The notes under the pieces were generated by a model. The model was not told where the DNA came from and searched no databases. It saw only the letters and a list, made by a program, of their open reading frames with translations. 64,000 nt of DNA from Pontibacter beigongshangensis (GTDB lineage Bacteria > Bacteroidota > Bacteroidia > Cytophagales > Hymenobacteraceae), in contig NZ_VFSD01000006.1 of assembly GCF_014332515.1 (NCBI RefSeq), positions 62,001-126,000 on the forward strand, in the 5' to 3' direction. A program made the translations under genes and the position numbers. The number at the start of each line of letters is the position of its first letter. The stretch's first letter is position 1. Shown here piece by piece: positions 19,186-26,682 of the stretch.

Positions 19186-19733
19186 ATGAAGCATTTAGGA
19201 AAATTTACAATTATGCTCCTGCCTTTCCTTTTTGCTTCCTGCAAGAAGAATGAAATTAAATCACTTCCACCTATCACTACAACAGGCGCTAACACGATGG
19301 GAGCCATTGTGGACGGAAAGGCCTGGGTGGCCAATGGTGGTACCGGCTTCCAACCTCCTAAACCTGTAGAGGGTGGTTATCAGGCAGTAAGACCTTATGA
19401 CGAAACTAGAAATAATATATATATATAAGATTTTACAAAAAAGATCAGACTAAAATCCAGCTTTACCTCAGAGATGTGTCAAAACCTGGGGATTATGTTC
19501 TAAACTCCACCACTAACCTGTTTGGTGGAGAACTGAGGCAGCCTCAAAATTACGGAGTATACATTATTCCCGGTAAAGTGTACATGACCACCAGCAGGTA
19601 CACGGGAGTAGTGACCATTACCAGGGCCGATACCGTGAACAAGGTCGTATCCGGTGTGTTCCGCTTCAGAGCCGTGCATGGGCAGGACTCGGTGCTGGTC
19701 AGCAGCGGCAGGTTCGATGTGGGCAGGCGCTGA
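19186..19733 (+). pseudogene. Small lipoprotein gene, frameshifted in an AT-dinucleotide tract
   Basis: The start MKHLGKFTIMLLPFLFASCKKNE is a lipoprotein signal with lipobox FASC. The reading frame stops at 19426-19428 after 80 residues, within an alternating AT run (19415-19427). From 19434 a second frame continues YKKDQTKIQLYLRDVSKPGDYVL to the TGA at 19731-19733. It aligns throughout with the intact paralogue at 20027-20566 (GANTMGAIV-GKAWVANGGTG, PQNYG-YIIPGKVYMTTS). Compared with that gene the tract is exactly 2 nt longer. Removing one AT unit gives an open frame of 181 residues, against 179 in the paralogue. It may be a decayed gene, or a gene switched off by slippage. I believe the family resembles the DUF6252 lipoproteins. 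Function unknown. Confidence 0.8.
19415..19427 (+). repeat. AT-dinucleotide tract, possible slippage site
   Basis: Six and a half alternating AT units inside the lipoprotein reading frame. A change of one unit would restore the frame. Confidence 0.75.
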
Positions 19734-19775
19734 AGCCATTCTCTGAAAATATTTCTTGAACCATAACCTGTCACA

Positions 19776-19955
19776 TGTATGAAACAAATTTACTTGCTTC
19801 TCCTGCTTGTCTTACTGGGATTAAGAGCTTACGGGCAGGCGCACCCCGTCGAGAAGAGCGATTTTCAGGCAGAGATTGCCAGCATCATTTACAACCTGAA
19901 TAAGAGTTACCCCTCCAGTGGTATTCTTTATAATAGCTTGTCCTTCAAACCCTAG
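19776..19955 (+). pseudogene. Truncated start of a secreted protein (probable remnant of a paralogue of the T9SS lipase-like gene)
   Basis: A 59-codon frame starts with a hydrophobic leader (LLAFLLVLLGLRAYGQ) resembling a signal peptide that ends Ala-Tyr-Gly-Gln, then AHPVEKSDFQAEIAS and IIYNLNKSYPSSGILYNSLS. The pattern Asn-x-x-Lys-Ser-x-x-x-(Ser/Thr)-Gly-(Ile/Phe)-Leu resembles VFANIDKSQIPTGFLEEYG near the N-terminus of the 21144-24200 protein. The frame then ends at TAG. An overlapping ATG at 19780 (MKQIYLL) would look like a better leader but stops after 13 codons, which hints at a one-base change. I interpret it as a broken copy; the homology is short and inferred. Confidence 0.45.
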
Positions 19956-20026
19956 CATTAAAAGTACACTTTGGAGCAATAGGCAAAAAGAAAAATATAT
20001 ACAATAAAACTTTAACAGAACATGCT

Positions 20027-20566
20027 ATGAAACACTTAATAAAATTTACATTCCTGCTCCTTGCCTTGCTGTTCGCCTCCTGCAAGAAGAACGAGCTGGA
20101 TCTGCTGCCTGCTGCCACAGCAACAGGCGCTAACACGATGGGAGCCATTGTAAATGGCAAAGCTTGGGTAGCCAATGGCGGTACAGGGTTTCAGCCTCCT
20201 AAACCAGTAGAGGGTGGATACACCTCAACACCCTATGATGAAACAGGAAATAATGTCTATATCCAAGCCTACAAAAAAGATAAGACACAAATACATATTT
20301 ATCTCAGAAACGTCTCTAAGACAGGAGAATATCTACTGGATTCATATACTAAAGTATTTGGTGGGGAGCCAAAACAGCCTCAAAACTATGGCATTTATTA
20401 CATACCAGGTAAAGTATATATGACCACCAGCGAACACACAGGAAAAGTCATTATCACTAGAGCAGATACTACTAATGGAATAATATCTGGAGTTTTTCAT
20501 TTCACCGCAGTTCATGGAGCAGAAACCACCACTGTCACGAATGGCCGCTTCGACATGAAATTCTAA
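20027..20566 (+). CDS. Small lipoprotein, DUF6252-like
   Basis: 179 residues. MKHLIKFTFLLLALLFASCKKNE is a lipoprotein signal peptide with cleavage before Cys19. The mature part has GANTMGAIVNGKAWVANGGTGF, a beta-rich middle and the conserved end GRFDMKF. It is the intact paralogue of the broken gene at 19186 and shares the family pattern (GA/KMTMGCLVNGKAW ... VITRAD ... GVF-FT ... GRFDMKF) with the next gene. Function unknown; probably attached to a membrane facing the periplasm or surface. The last 21 bases of the gene begin a 61-bp exact repeat that recurs at the end of the following gene. Confidence 0.75.
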   Translation: MKHLIKFTFLLLALLFASCKKNELDLLPAATATGANTMGAIVNGKAWVANGGTGFQPPKPVEGGYTSTPYDETGNNVYIQAYKKDKTQIHIYLRNVSKTGEYLLDSYTKVFGGEPKQPQNYGIYYIPGKVYMTTSEHTGKVIITRADTTNGIISGVFHFTAVHGAETTTVTNGRFDMKF

Positions 20567-20606
20567 CCCTTAAATTCTTCTTTATTATGAAACGAACAAG
20601 TATGCT
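20546..20606 (+). repeat. 61-bp perfect direct repeat, left copy
   Basis: Identical to 21103-21163 (offset 557). It covers the last codons of one lipoprotein gene (CGCTTCGACATGAAATTC), the spacer, and the first codons of the next gene (ATGAAACGAACAAGTATGCT). One mismatch later, eight more bases agree. Confidence 0.95.
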
Positions 20607-21123
20607 CCTGCTTTTGCCGCTCTGCCTGCTGCTGGCCTTCTCCTGCAAAAAGAAAGATGTAGCTCCCATCGACCAGTTGCCCGCCGCCACGCAGGAAGGA
20701 AAAATGACCATGGGTTGCCTAGTAAATGGTAAGGCCTGGACGCCGAAGGGCAATAACGGCACACTGAGACTTGGCTTTATCTACGAGCCGGGTTATGCAA
20801 ACGGTTCCTTTAGCTTGGGAGCATATAGATTATTATCAGATACTGACCAAGAGTTTCTGACTATAGGAGGAAGTAACCTGAACAGCCAACGGGAGTTTTC
20901 CCTGGATGGTTCAGATGTTTCCTTGGCTAGTTATATGCGCCTGACTGCGGGAGGTGTATGCTTCTACTACAGGGAAAGCGAAGTCTACCGTGAAGGTAAA
21001 CTTGTCATTACCAGGCTTGATGTACCCAACCATATTATTGCTGGTACCTTCGAGTTTACCCTGGCCAGGCCGGGCTGTGATACCATCCGGGTCACCGACG
21101 GTCGCTTCGACATGAAATTCTAA
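20587..21123 (+). CDS. Small lipoprotein, DUF6252-like, second paralogue
   Basis: 178 residues. MKRTSMLLLLPLCLLLAFSCKKKD is a lipoprotein signal with lipobox AFSC. The mature sequence starts like its neighbour (LPAATQEGKMTMGCLVNGKAW) and ends identically (GRFDMKF), but the centre differs (FIYEPGYANGSFSLGAYRLL, CFYYRESEVYREGKLVITRLD). The gene is flanked by a 61-bp perfect direct repeat at its two junctions, which makes it look like a tandem-duplication unit. Its first ten codons are shared with the unrelated large gene that follows. Function unknown. Confidence 0.72.
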   Translation: MKRTSMLLLLPLCLLLAFSCKKKDVAPIDQLPAATQEGKMTMGCLVNGKAWTPKGNNGTLRLGFIYEPGYANGSFSLGAYRLLSDTDQEFLTIGGSNLNSQREFSLDGSDVSLASYMRLTAGGVCFYYRESEVYREGKLVITRLDVPNHIIAGTFEFTLARPGCDTIRVTDGRFDMKF

Positions 21124-21163
21124 CCCTTAAATTCTTCTTTATTATGAAACGAACAAGTATGCT
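21103..21163 (+). repeat. 61-bp perfect direct repeat, right copy
   Basis: Identical to 20546-20606. Here it joins the end of the 20587 lipoprotein gene to the start of the large T9SS gene. Confidence 0.95.
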
Positions 21164-24100
21164 ACTGCTTTTCGCAGTAGCATGGCAATGCGCTATTGCC
21201 CAAACCTCTCCGCTGCAAGACAAACTCAACCACGTCTTCGCCAACATCGACAAGAGCCAGATTCCAACAGGTTTTCTGGAAGAGTATGGCGTACCGCTGG
21301 TGCCGCTGGATGTCTTTAATGGTATTCTCTCAGATAGCAATAAGGTTACGATGGATATCTGGCGGCAGGCTTATACTACCCTCTATACTTCCCGCATCAA
21401 TGGTTATAACCCGCTTGATGAAGTTTCATTTGTGAATTCAGACCTGGAACATTTTAATTATATTGATCCAACAGTAGTGCCTGTACCAATGGTGCTGGCC
21501 AATTATAATAGCTTGCGCCCCGACGCCTTATCTGCCAATCTGCTTTATGTACATAGCGACCAGCTGTATGATATACCCGGGCGCACCCAAAGCCCCTATA
21601 ACACCAGTACAATTTTTGCGGCTACTCCTGTGGCAAACCATGCCAGAACGGGCAGCGTTTCGATAGTTTTTGAGCCTGGGATATTTTATAACACAACCGG
21701 TAAAACACTCAGCACTATTCAAATAGATTTCGGAGATGGCAGGGGCTACTTGTCCGCCTCGTGGTATAACCCCATCACTTCAAATTACACTTCAACAGGC
21801 ACGAAGCAACTAAAAATTAAAGTAACCTTTACCGATAACACAACAGCCGAATGCTATTCCGTTATGGATGTACAGGAACTCGGTTCTGTTGCTGTAGCCC
21901 GCTATACGCCTATAACCAGCATACCACCCGTCATTTTTGCCCCTACAGCAAACCATTCCGGAGGCACAGTATCTGTACGCTACAGTATCAATAACACTAC
22001 AAACCAGATACAAAAGCCACTGATAGTAGCCGAAGGTGTTGATTACTCCTTCAGAGCGCCTAAGATACAAGGTAACTATTCCTTCTTACATTTTATAAAT
22101 GACATAAACAGGCCTGCTGCATATGATTTTAACTTTCAGCTTGACAATTTGGCAAGCTATGACCTTATTTTTCTGGATTATCGCGATGGCGCTGACGACA
22201 TTGTTCGCAATGCAGCTCTGCTACAGGAGGTAATTTCCTGGGTAAACAACCAGAAAGCGCCCGGCAGTCCGCATCAGAACGTGGTGTTGGGCATTAGTAT
22301 GGGTGGCCTGGTGGCACGCTATGCCCTGGCCAACATGACCAAGCAAAACATACCTACCCAAACCCGCCTGCTGTTAACCCACGATACGCCCCACCGCGGC
22401 GCAAATACTCCACTGGGCGTGCAGGCGCTTACCCTGGCAGCCAACGATGTGCTGCTTGTGCAGGGGCTGCACCTTTTTAATATTATACCACAGGTGGAGC
22501 AGGCAGAAGCAACACTTCTAGCTCCTGCCAGCCAGCAAATGCTTATCCTAAGAGCCACCAACGGTACTGGTGGCGTGACCAATAACACGTTCCTGGATGG
22601 GGCCTACCGCACCATGGTCACATTTTCGCCATCCGGTCCGCAGCCAACCTACCAGTTTAAGGCCACCAGCCTGGGGTCGCAATGCGGTATCGGTTCCTTA
22701 GCGCCCGGCACGGAACTGGCAAAAATAGAGGGTAATTTTTTTCTTTCTCCTATTCCCTGGGTAAGAAGGAGATCTTTTAACACAGAAATAGAAGTAAAGG
22801 CTCTTCCTGCTTACGGCACCACTACACAAATTTCAAAGCTTCGTATCTGGGTTAATTATAGGATACTGAGTTTTATAAGCATTAATATAAATCTTACCAA
22901 TAAAACGGCGAACTCCCCTGCCGGTGCCCTGACCTGGGATGGCGCTCCCGGCAGCACACAAAGTATACGGGCTCAGGCAGGCAGCGAGCTGCCTGATTTT
23001 GAGTTCAGCTTTTTTTCTTTCCTTAACATGAGCATTAGCAATAGCCTGGCCGATTATTTTTGCTTCGTTCCCACAGTTAGCGCTCTCGATATCGATAATA
23101 TCACGCAGAGTAGTTTATACGGCGTTTATGCCAATGCTACTACCCCGCCCGCTACTGCCTCAAGAGCCGCCAACTTTATAGCACAAGAAAGGTTTAGGTT
23201 TGCAGGTAACCCTGCAGCGCAGTCTAATATGATACATCCATGGTTTACGGCACGCAACGCCGAGTGGCTGTTCAGGGAAATGGAAAACCCTTTAGGAAAT
23301 AATTTAAATTGTACACAGGATTGTGGCAATACGTATTATACAATGCAGGGCCCCTCCATCGTTTGCACCAGCCAGGCTTACCAGATAGATAACCTCCCGA
23401 CCGGTGCAACGGTAACCTGGAGCGCCAGCGGCTCCATTGCCATAGCGGGGTCCAATACAGCCAATCCGGTAAATGTAACCACAGCAGGTAATGGCGCAGG
23501 AGTATTAACAGCTATGATAAATTCCTCCTGTGGATCCGGCACGGTAACAAAGAATGTGCTTGTCGGCCCGCTCTCCAGGAAGACAGGAAACATCATGTGG
23601 AACAACGAGCTTATTGCCCAGGGCACCTCCAATACTTTTTATGCCGGTGAGAATATTTGTGCCAGCACTCCTTACCAGGTAGAGCTGGCTTACGCAGACG
23701 CTTATGGCAATCAGGCAGGCCCCAACAGTTATGATATATGGTTCGAGGTAGACCAGGGTAACGGCTACATGGTAAGTACCTTGGGCAACAACAGCTTTGA
23801 GATCTCCGTCAACAATCCTTCCTATATCGGAACCTTACAGATCCCGGTCCGGATTAGAAACCAGTGCAACGTCGTTGGCGAAACGCTCTATGTGAGTGTG
23901 TATGTCCAGCCCTGCTGGGGAGCATATTCCTACACAATCTCTCCAAACCCTGCCGGAGACGAGCTCGTGGTGGCCTATGATCAGGGTGAAGAAGAAACGC
24001 TGATGGAGGATGAGAAGGCAAAACCCTTTGCAGTAGTGCTCTACAACGACAAAGGAGAAGTAGTGAGGCAGGCCCACAATGCAGACAAGACGAACAGACT

Positions 24101-24200
24101 TATCTGCAACACCCGTGATCTGCCAAACGGCACGTACATCCTACACATAACAGACGAGCAGGAGACGATCAAAAAACAGATCCTCATCAAGCATGAGTAG
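21144..24200 (+). CDS. Large secreted lipase/esterase-like protein with type IX secretion sorting domain
   Basis: 1018 residues. The signal peptide (MKRTSMLLLFAVAWQCAIAQ) has the same first seven residues as the upstream lipoprotein. An alpha/beta-hydrolase-type core is suggested by VVLGISMGGLVARYALANM, with the nucleophile Ser385 in Gly-x-Ser-x-Gly form, and by THDTPHRGAN nearby, as in PGAP1-like and lipase-type proteins. A PKD-like segment follows around residues 735-810 (LPTGATVTWSASGSIAI). The last 90 residues (YTISPNPAGDELVVAYDQ ... LPNGTYILHI ... KKQILIKHE) are a type A T9SS C-terminal sorting domain, so the protein is exported to the cell surface or medium. Catalytic Asp and His are not assigned, and the substrate is unknown. 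Followed by a strong terminator. Confidence 0.8.
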   Translation: MKRTSMLLLFAVAWQCAIAQTSPLQDKLNHVFANIDKSQIPTGFLEEYGVPLVPLDVFNGILSDSNKVTMDIWRQAYTTLYTSRINGYNPLDEVSFVNSDLEHFNYIDPTVVPVPMVLANYNSLRPDALSANLLYVHSDQLYDIPGRTQSPYNTSTIFAATPVANHARTGSVSIVFEPGIFYNTTGKTLSTIQIDFGDGRGYLSASWYNPITSNYTSTGTKQLKIKVTFTDNTTAECYSVMDVQELGSVAVARYTPITSIPPVIFAPTANHSGGTVSVRYSINNTTNQIQKPLIVAEGVDYSFRAPKIQGNYSFLHFINDINRPAAYDFNFQLDNLASYDLIFLDYRDGADDIVRNAALLQEVISWVNNQKAPGSPHQNVVLGISMGGLVARYALANMTKQNIPTQTRLLLTHDTPHRGANTPLGVQALTLAANDVLLVQGLHLFNIIPQVEQAEATLLAPASQQMLILRATNGTGGVTNNTFLDGAYRTMVTFSPSGPQPTYQFKATSLGSQCGIGSLAPGTELAKIEGNFFLSPIPWVRRRSFNTEIEVKALPAYGTTTQISKLRIWVNYRILSFISININLTNKTANSPAGALTWDGAPGSTQSIRAQAGSELPDFEFSFFSFLNMSISNSLADYFCFVPTVSALDIDNITQSSLYGVYANATTPPATASRAANFIAQERFRFAGNPAAQSNMIHPWFTARNAEWLFREMENPLGNNLNCTQDCGNTYYTMQGPSIVCTSQAYQIDNLPTGATVTWSASGSIAIAGSNTANPVNVTTAGNGAGVLTAMINSSCGSGTVTKNVLVGPLSRKTGNIMWNNELIAQGTSNTFYAGENICASTPYQVELAYADAYGNQAGPNSYDIWFEVDQGNGYMVSTLGNNSFEISVNNPSYIGTLQIPVRIRNQCNVVGETLYVSVYVQPCWGAYSYTISPNPAGDELVVAYDQGEEETLMEDEKAKPFAVVLYNDKGEVVRQAHNADKTNRLICNTRDLPNGTYILHITDEQETIKKQILIKHE

Positions 24201-24228
24201 CTTCTGAACTTCCTGATCTGGTTAGGTG

Positions 24229-24268
24229 GCAGCCGGCAAAAAAGTATAGCAGCTTTTTTGCCGGCTGC
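24229..24268. terminator. Bidirectional terminator between convergent genes
   Basis: Perfect 16-bp stem GCAGCCGGCAAAAAAG (24229-24244) with its complement at 24253-24268 and an 8-nt loop. The A/T part of the stem provides T runs in both directions. Confidence 0.9.
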
Positions 24269-24330
24269 TTTACTTTCCGGGGCCCATTACGTTTATGCCC
24301 TGCTTTTGCTCAAATGCAAAAGCGCTCCAC

Positions 24331-24876
24331 TTAATCTACCTCAAACGCATAAGGCAGCTGGAAGCTCAGCGGCTGGTTCCGGCTGTGGATCTGCTGCAGG
24401 AAGTGGTCCAGTTCCGGTTTATACTCCAGGTGGTAATCTTCGTGCAGGTTTTTGCGGATGAGCTGCGTTGTTTTGAGCAGCAGCCGGGCCGTTGCCGTAA
24501 AAAAACTTTTGTAATACCCCTCGAAATTGCCGGTATAGTGCTCAAAGACCAGGCGCAGCGTGTGCAGGTGCAGGTCCACTTCCCCCTTGGCGTCTTTGGT
24601 GATGCGCTTAAAACGGGCTATCTCTTTCACCGCTTTTCGCAGGGCCTTGTTGCGGGCTTTGCTCATGTTGCGGCCGCTGGCGTTGTGCAGCAGGTCCGTA
24701 ATAGTCTCGGCAGCCTGGTTGTACACCTCCTGCAGCGTTACTTCCTCTACCAGTTCGTAAGAGAGCATGTCGTAGAGTTCGGCGTCGCGGCGGGCGGCTT
24801 TCAGGATAATGGCTTCTTTCTCTTTGTCGCTCAACTGGCGCACGGCCTGGCGCAGAGCAGGAGATATGGCAGGCAT
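24331..24876 (-). CDS. Conserved hypothetical protein, mostly helical
   Basis: 181 residues, soluble, rich in charged helices (LSDKEKEAIILKAARRDAEL, NMSKARNKALRKAVKEIARF). No signal peptide, no cysteine, and no motif that I recognise. The composition (Lys/Arg/Glu/Leu-rich, with Tyr and His in the C-terminal half) is that of a real folded protein. A long frame on the opposite strand covers the same DNA but has shadow-like composition, so I prefer the minus strand. The gene converges with the T9SS protein gene and shares its terminator. Function unknown. Confidence 0.62.
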   Translation of the reverse strand: MPAISPALRQAVRQLSDKEKEAIILKAARRDAELYDMLSYELVEEVTLQEVYNQAAETITDLLHNASGRNMSKARNKALRKAVKEIARFKRITKDAKGEVDLHLHTLRLVFEHYTGNFEGYYKSFFTATARLLLKTTQLIRKNLHEDYHLEYKPELDHFLQQIHSRNQPLSFQLPYAFEVD

Positions 24877-24945
24877 GGCAGCGCTGGAGTTTAGTGGTGC
24901 TTTTCAGCAGATACGGTAAAACAGGCCCGGCAGGTTCAACGCTAC

Positions 24946-24998
24946 ACAGCAGCAGCAGCAGCAGAGCCTCCGGAGGGGCAATTTCGTTAGAATAATTT
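24946..24998 (+). repeat. Intergenic repeat family A, copy 7
   Basis: Six CAG units, CCTCCGGAGGGGC (perfect 10-bp palindrome CCTCCGGAGG), then TTTCGTTAGAATAATTT. Confidence 0.9.
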
Positions 24999-25185
24999 AG
25001 TAATGTGCTAATTTCTTAAGGTGCTGCTGTGCTGATTTTATTACTTGGCAATGAAAGGATCTGACAACCTGGGAGCTTGAGGAGAGGAGCGCTCGAAATC
25101 CCCACAACACATATCCCTTCACCTTTAACACTCGCTTAGCAGGCATCCTGATTCAGGCAAAAAATATAACATCCTCCGCCTGACA

Positions 25186-25217
25186 TCTCCTAAAGGGCCC
25201 TTTTTATTTAAATAATT
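25186..25217 (+). repeat. Intergenic repeat family A, copy 8
   Basis: CTCCTAAAGGGCC, then TTTTTATTTAAATAATTC. No CAG tract. Confidence 0.8.
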
Positions 25218-25536
25218 CAGAGAACACCAGGTATTTGTTCGGGGCGGCGATTTACACTGAATTTGTAGGGTAGTGCGATCGGTAATCGGCTAGCTGCCAG
25301 CCTGAAAGCAGGGCTATTGGCCTTTACCGACAAACTACGCGCTCTAAATTTCAAAAGCAAATTGCATCAAACTCTCTGATGGACGTATAGTACTGGATAT
25401 AACTGGCTATAATGGAATTATACCAGAATGAGCTTTGTTTTATTGTACGCTCATTATCAGGGTGCTACACATGCAGCCGTGTGCGAATGTTAGGCCTGAG
25501 CTTTATAAAATTTAAAATTATTCGTAAATTCGTGTC

Positions 25537-25818
25537 ATGAAAATTGGAACAGAAATTTTACATCAGGAAGATGTAGCAGTTTTAGAAGAAACTACAGATT
25601 TCCGGAACCTGGTTGTCTATAACGATGATGTGAATACCTTTGATCATGTAATTGAGACGCTGATCCGGGTTTGCGGCCATGATGCGGAGCAGGCGGAGCA
25701 GTGCACCTTGCTGATCCATTACAAAGGCAAATGCACGGTAAAGGTAGGTTCTTACGAAGAGCTGGAAGGCATGTGCACCGCCCTCCACGACAAAGCCCTT
25801 TCTGCCAACATTGAATAA
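25537..25818 (+). CDS. clpS: ATP-dependent Clp protease adaptor ClpS
   Basis: 93 residues. NLVVYNDDVNTFDHVIETLIRVCGHDAEQA is the ClpS core: the Asn-Asp-Asp segment binds the N-terminal residue of N-degron substrates, and the following helix contacts the ClpA/ClpC N-domain. CTLLIHYKGKCTVKVGSYEEL completes the fold. It should deliver N-end-rule substrates to ClpCP. It is followed 15 bp later by recR, probably in one transcript, although no functional link is known. Confidence 0.9.
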   Translation: MKIGTEILHQEDVAVLEETTDFRNLVVYNDDVNTFDHVIETLIRVCGHDAEQAEQCTLLIHYKGKCTVKVGSYEELEGMCTALHDKALSANIE

Positions 25819-25833
25819 CAGGACGGAGGTTTA

Positions 25834-26442
25834 ATGAATTTTCCGTCGAAGCTGATTGAAGGGGCCGTAGAGGAGTTGGCAAAGCTGCCGGGCATTGGCC
25901 GGAAAACCGCCCTCCGGCTGGCGCTGCACCTGTTAAAAGAGGAATCTGAAGAGACTTTTCAGCTGGCAGAGGCGCTGGTGAAAATGCGCGCCGAAATCAA
26001 GCACTGCCAGCAGTGCCACAACATCTCCGACACCGACATCTGCAGCATCTGTGCCAACCCCCTGCGCGACCGCAGCCTGCTCTGCGTGGTGAGCGATATC
26101 CGTGATGTAATTGCCATCGAGAACACGGCCCAGTATAAAGGGCTGTACCATGTGCTGGGTGGTGTTATCTCGCCGATAGAGGGCATTGGCCCCTCGGATC
26201 TGCACATCGATTCGCTGCTCGGGCGCCTGCCCAACTCCGAAGTGAAAGAGATTGTACTGGCCATTAGCCCGACCATGGAAGGCGACACCACCGGCTTTTA
26301 CCTTACCCGCAAACTCCGCGACGCCCAGGTGCGCATTACCACCATTGCCCGTGGCGTTCCGGTTGGAGGAGAGCTCGAATACACCGACGAAATAACACTT
26401 GGCCGGAGTATAGTGGAGCGAACCAACTACGGTAAAGTATAA
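25834..26442 (+). CDS. recR: Recombination mediator protein RecR
   Basis: 202 residues, the usual length. Begins with the helix-hairpin-helix (ELAKLPGIGRKTALRLALHLL), then the zinc-finger cysteines (CQQCHNISDTDICSIC), and the Toprim domain (LLCVVSDIRDVIAIENT, YHVLGGVISPIEGIGP). RecR acts with RecO and RecF to load RecA on gapped DNA. A good Shine-Dalgarno-like GGACGGAGG lies 6 bp before the ATG, unusual in this window. A terminator follows. Confidence 0.96.
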   Translation: MNFPSKLIEGAVEELAKLPGIGRKTALRLALHLLKEESEETFQLAEALVKMRAEIKHCQQCHNISDTDICSICANPLRDRSLLCVVSDIRDVIAIENTAQYKGLYHVLGGVISPIEGIGPSDLHIDSLLGRLPNSEVKEIVLAISPTMEGDTTGFYLTRKLRDAQVRITTIARGVPVGGELEYTDEITLGRSIVERTNYGKV

Positions 26443-26555
26443 AACGGAGCGCACTTGCTCAGGAGCAGGTTATACGGAATCGTTTAAACACAAACTACCA
26501 ACTGCTAGTTAAAACAAATATTTTGCCAGTAAAAACTATATTTAGAATTGAATCA

Positions 26556-26592
26556 GGAAAAAGATAGCGCTTTTCGCGGTATCTTTTTTTAT
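26556..26592 (+). terminator. Rho-independent terminator after recR
   Basis: AAAAAGATA (26558-26566) pairs with TATCTTTTT (26580-26588), an inner 3-bp stem after one mismatch, loop TTTTC, then a T run. Confidence 0.8.
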
Positions 26593-26682
26593 TTTACAGC
26601 CACTTTAGCTAATATGCATTAATAAAGTGCCCACCCCGAAACCAGAATTTTTACCGTAGTGGGAAATTAACATTGTCGCATT

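Larger units (their letters stand above)
24877..25536. other. Intergenic region upstream of clpS
   Basis: 660 bp with two family A repeats and otherwise no recognisable feature. A weak -7-like box (TAAATTCG, 25525-25532) lies almost at the clpS start. Confidence 0.45.

Noticed and set aside
24295..24894. 199-codon plus-strand frame opposite the hypothetical protein
   Set aside because: Val/Phe/Gln-rich shadow composition; the minus-strand product looks like a folded, charged helical protein.
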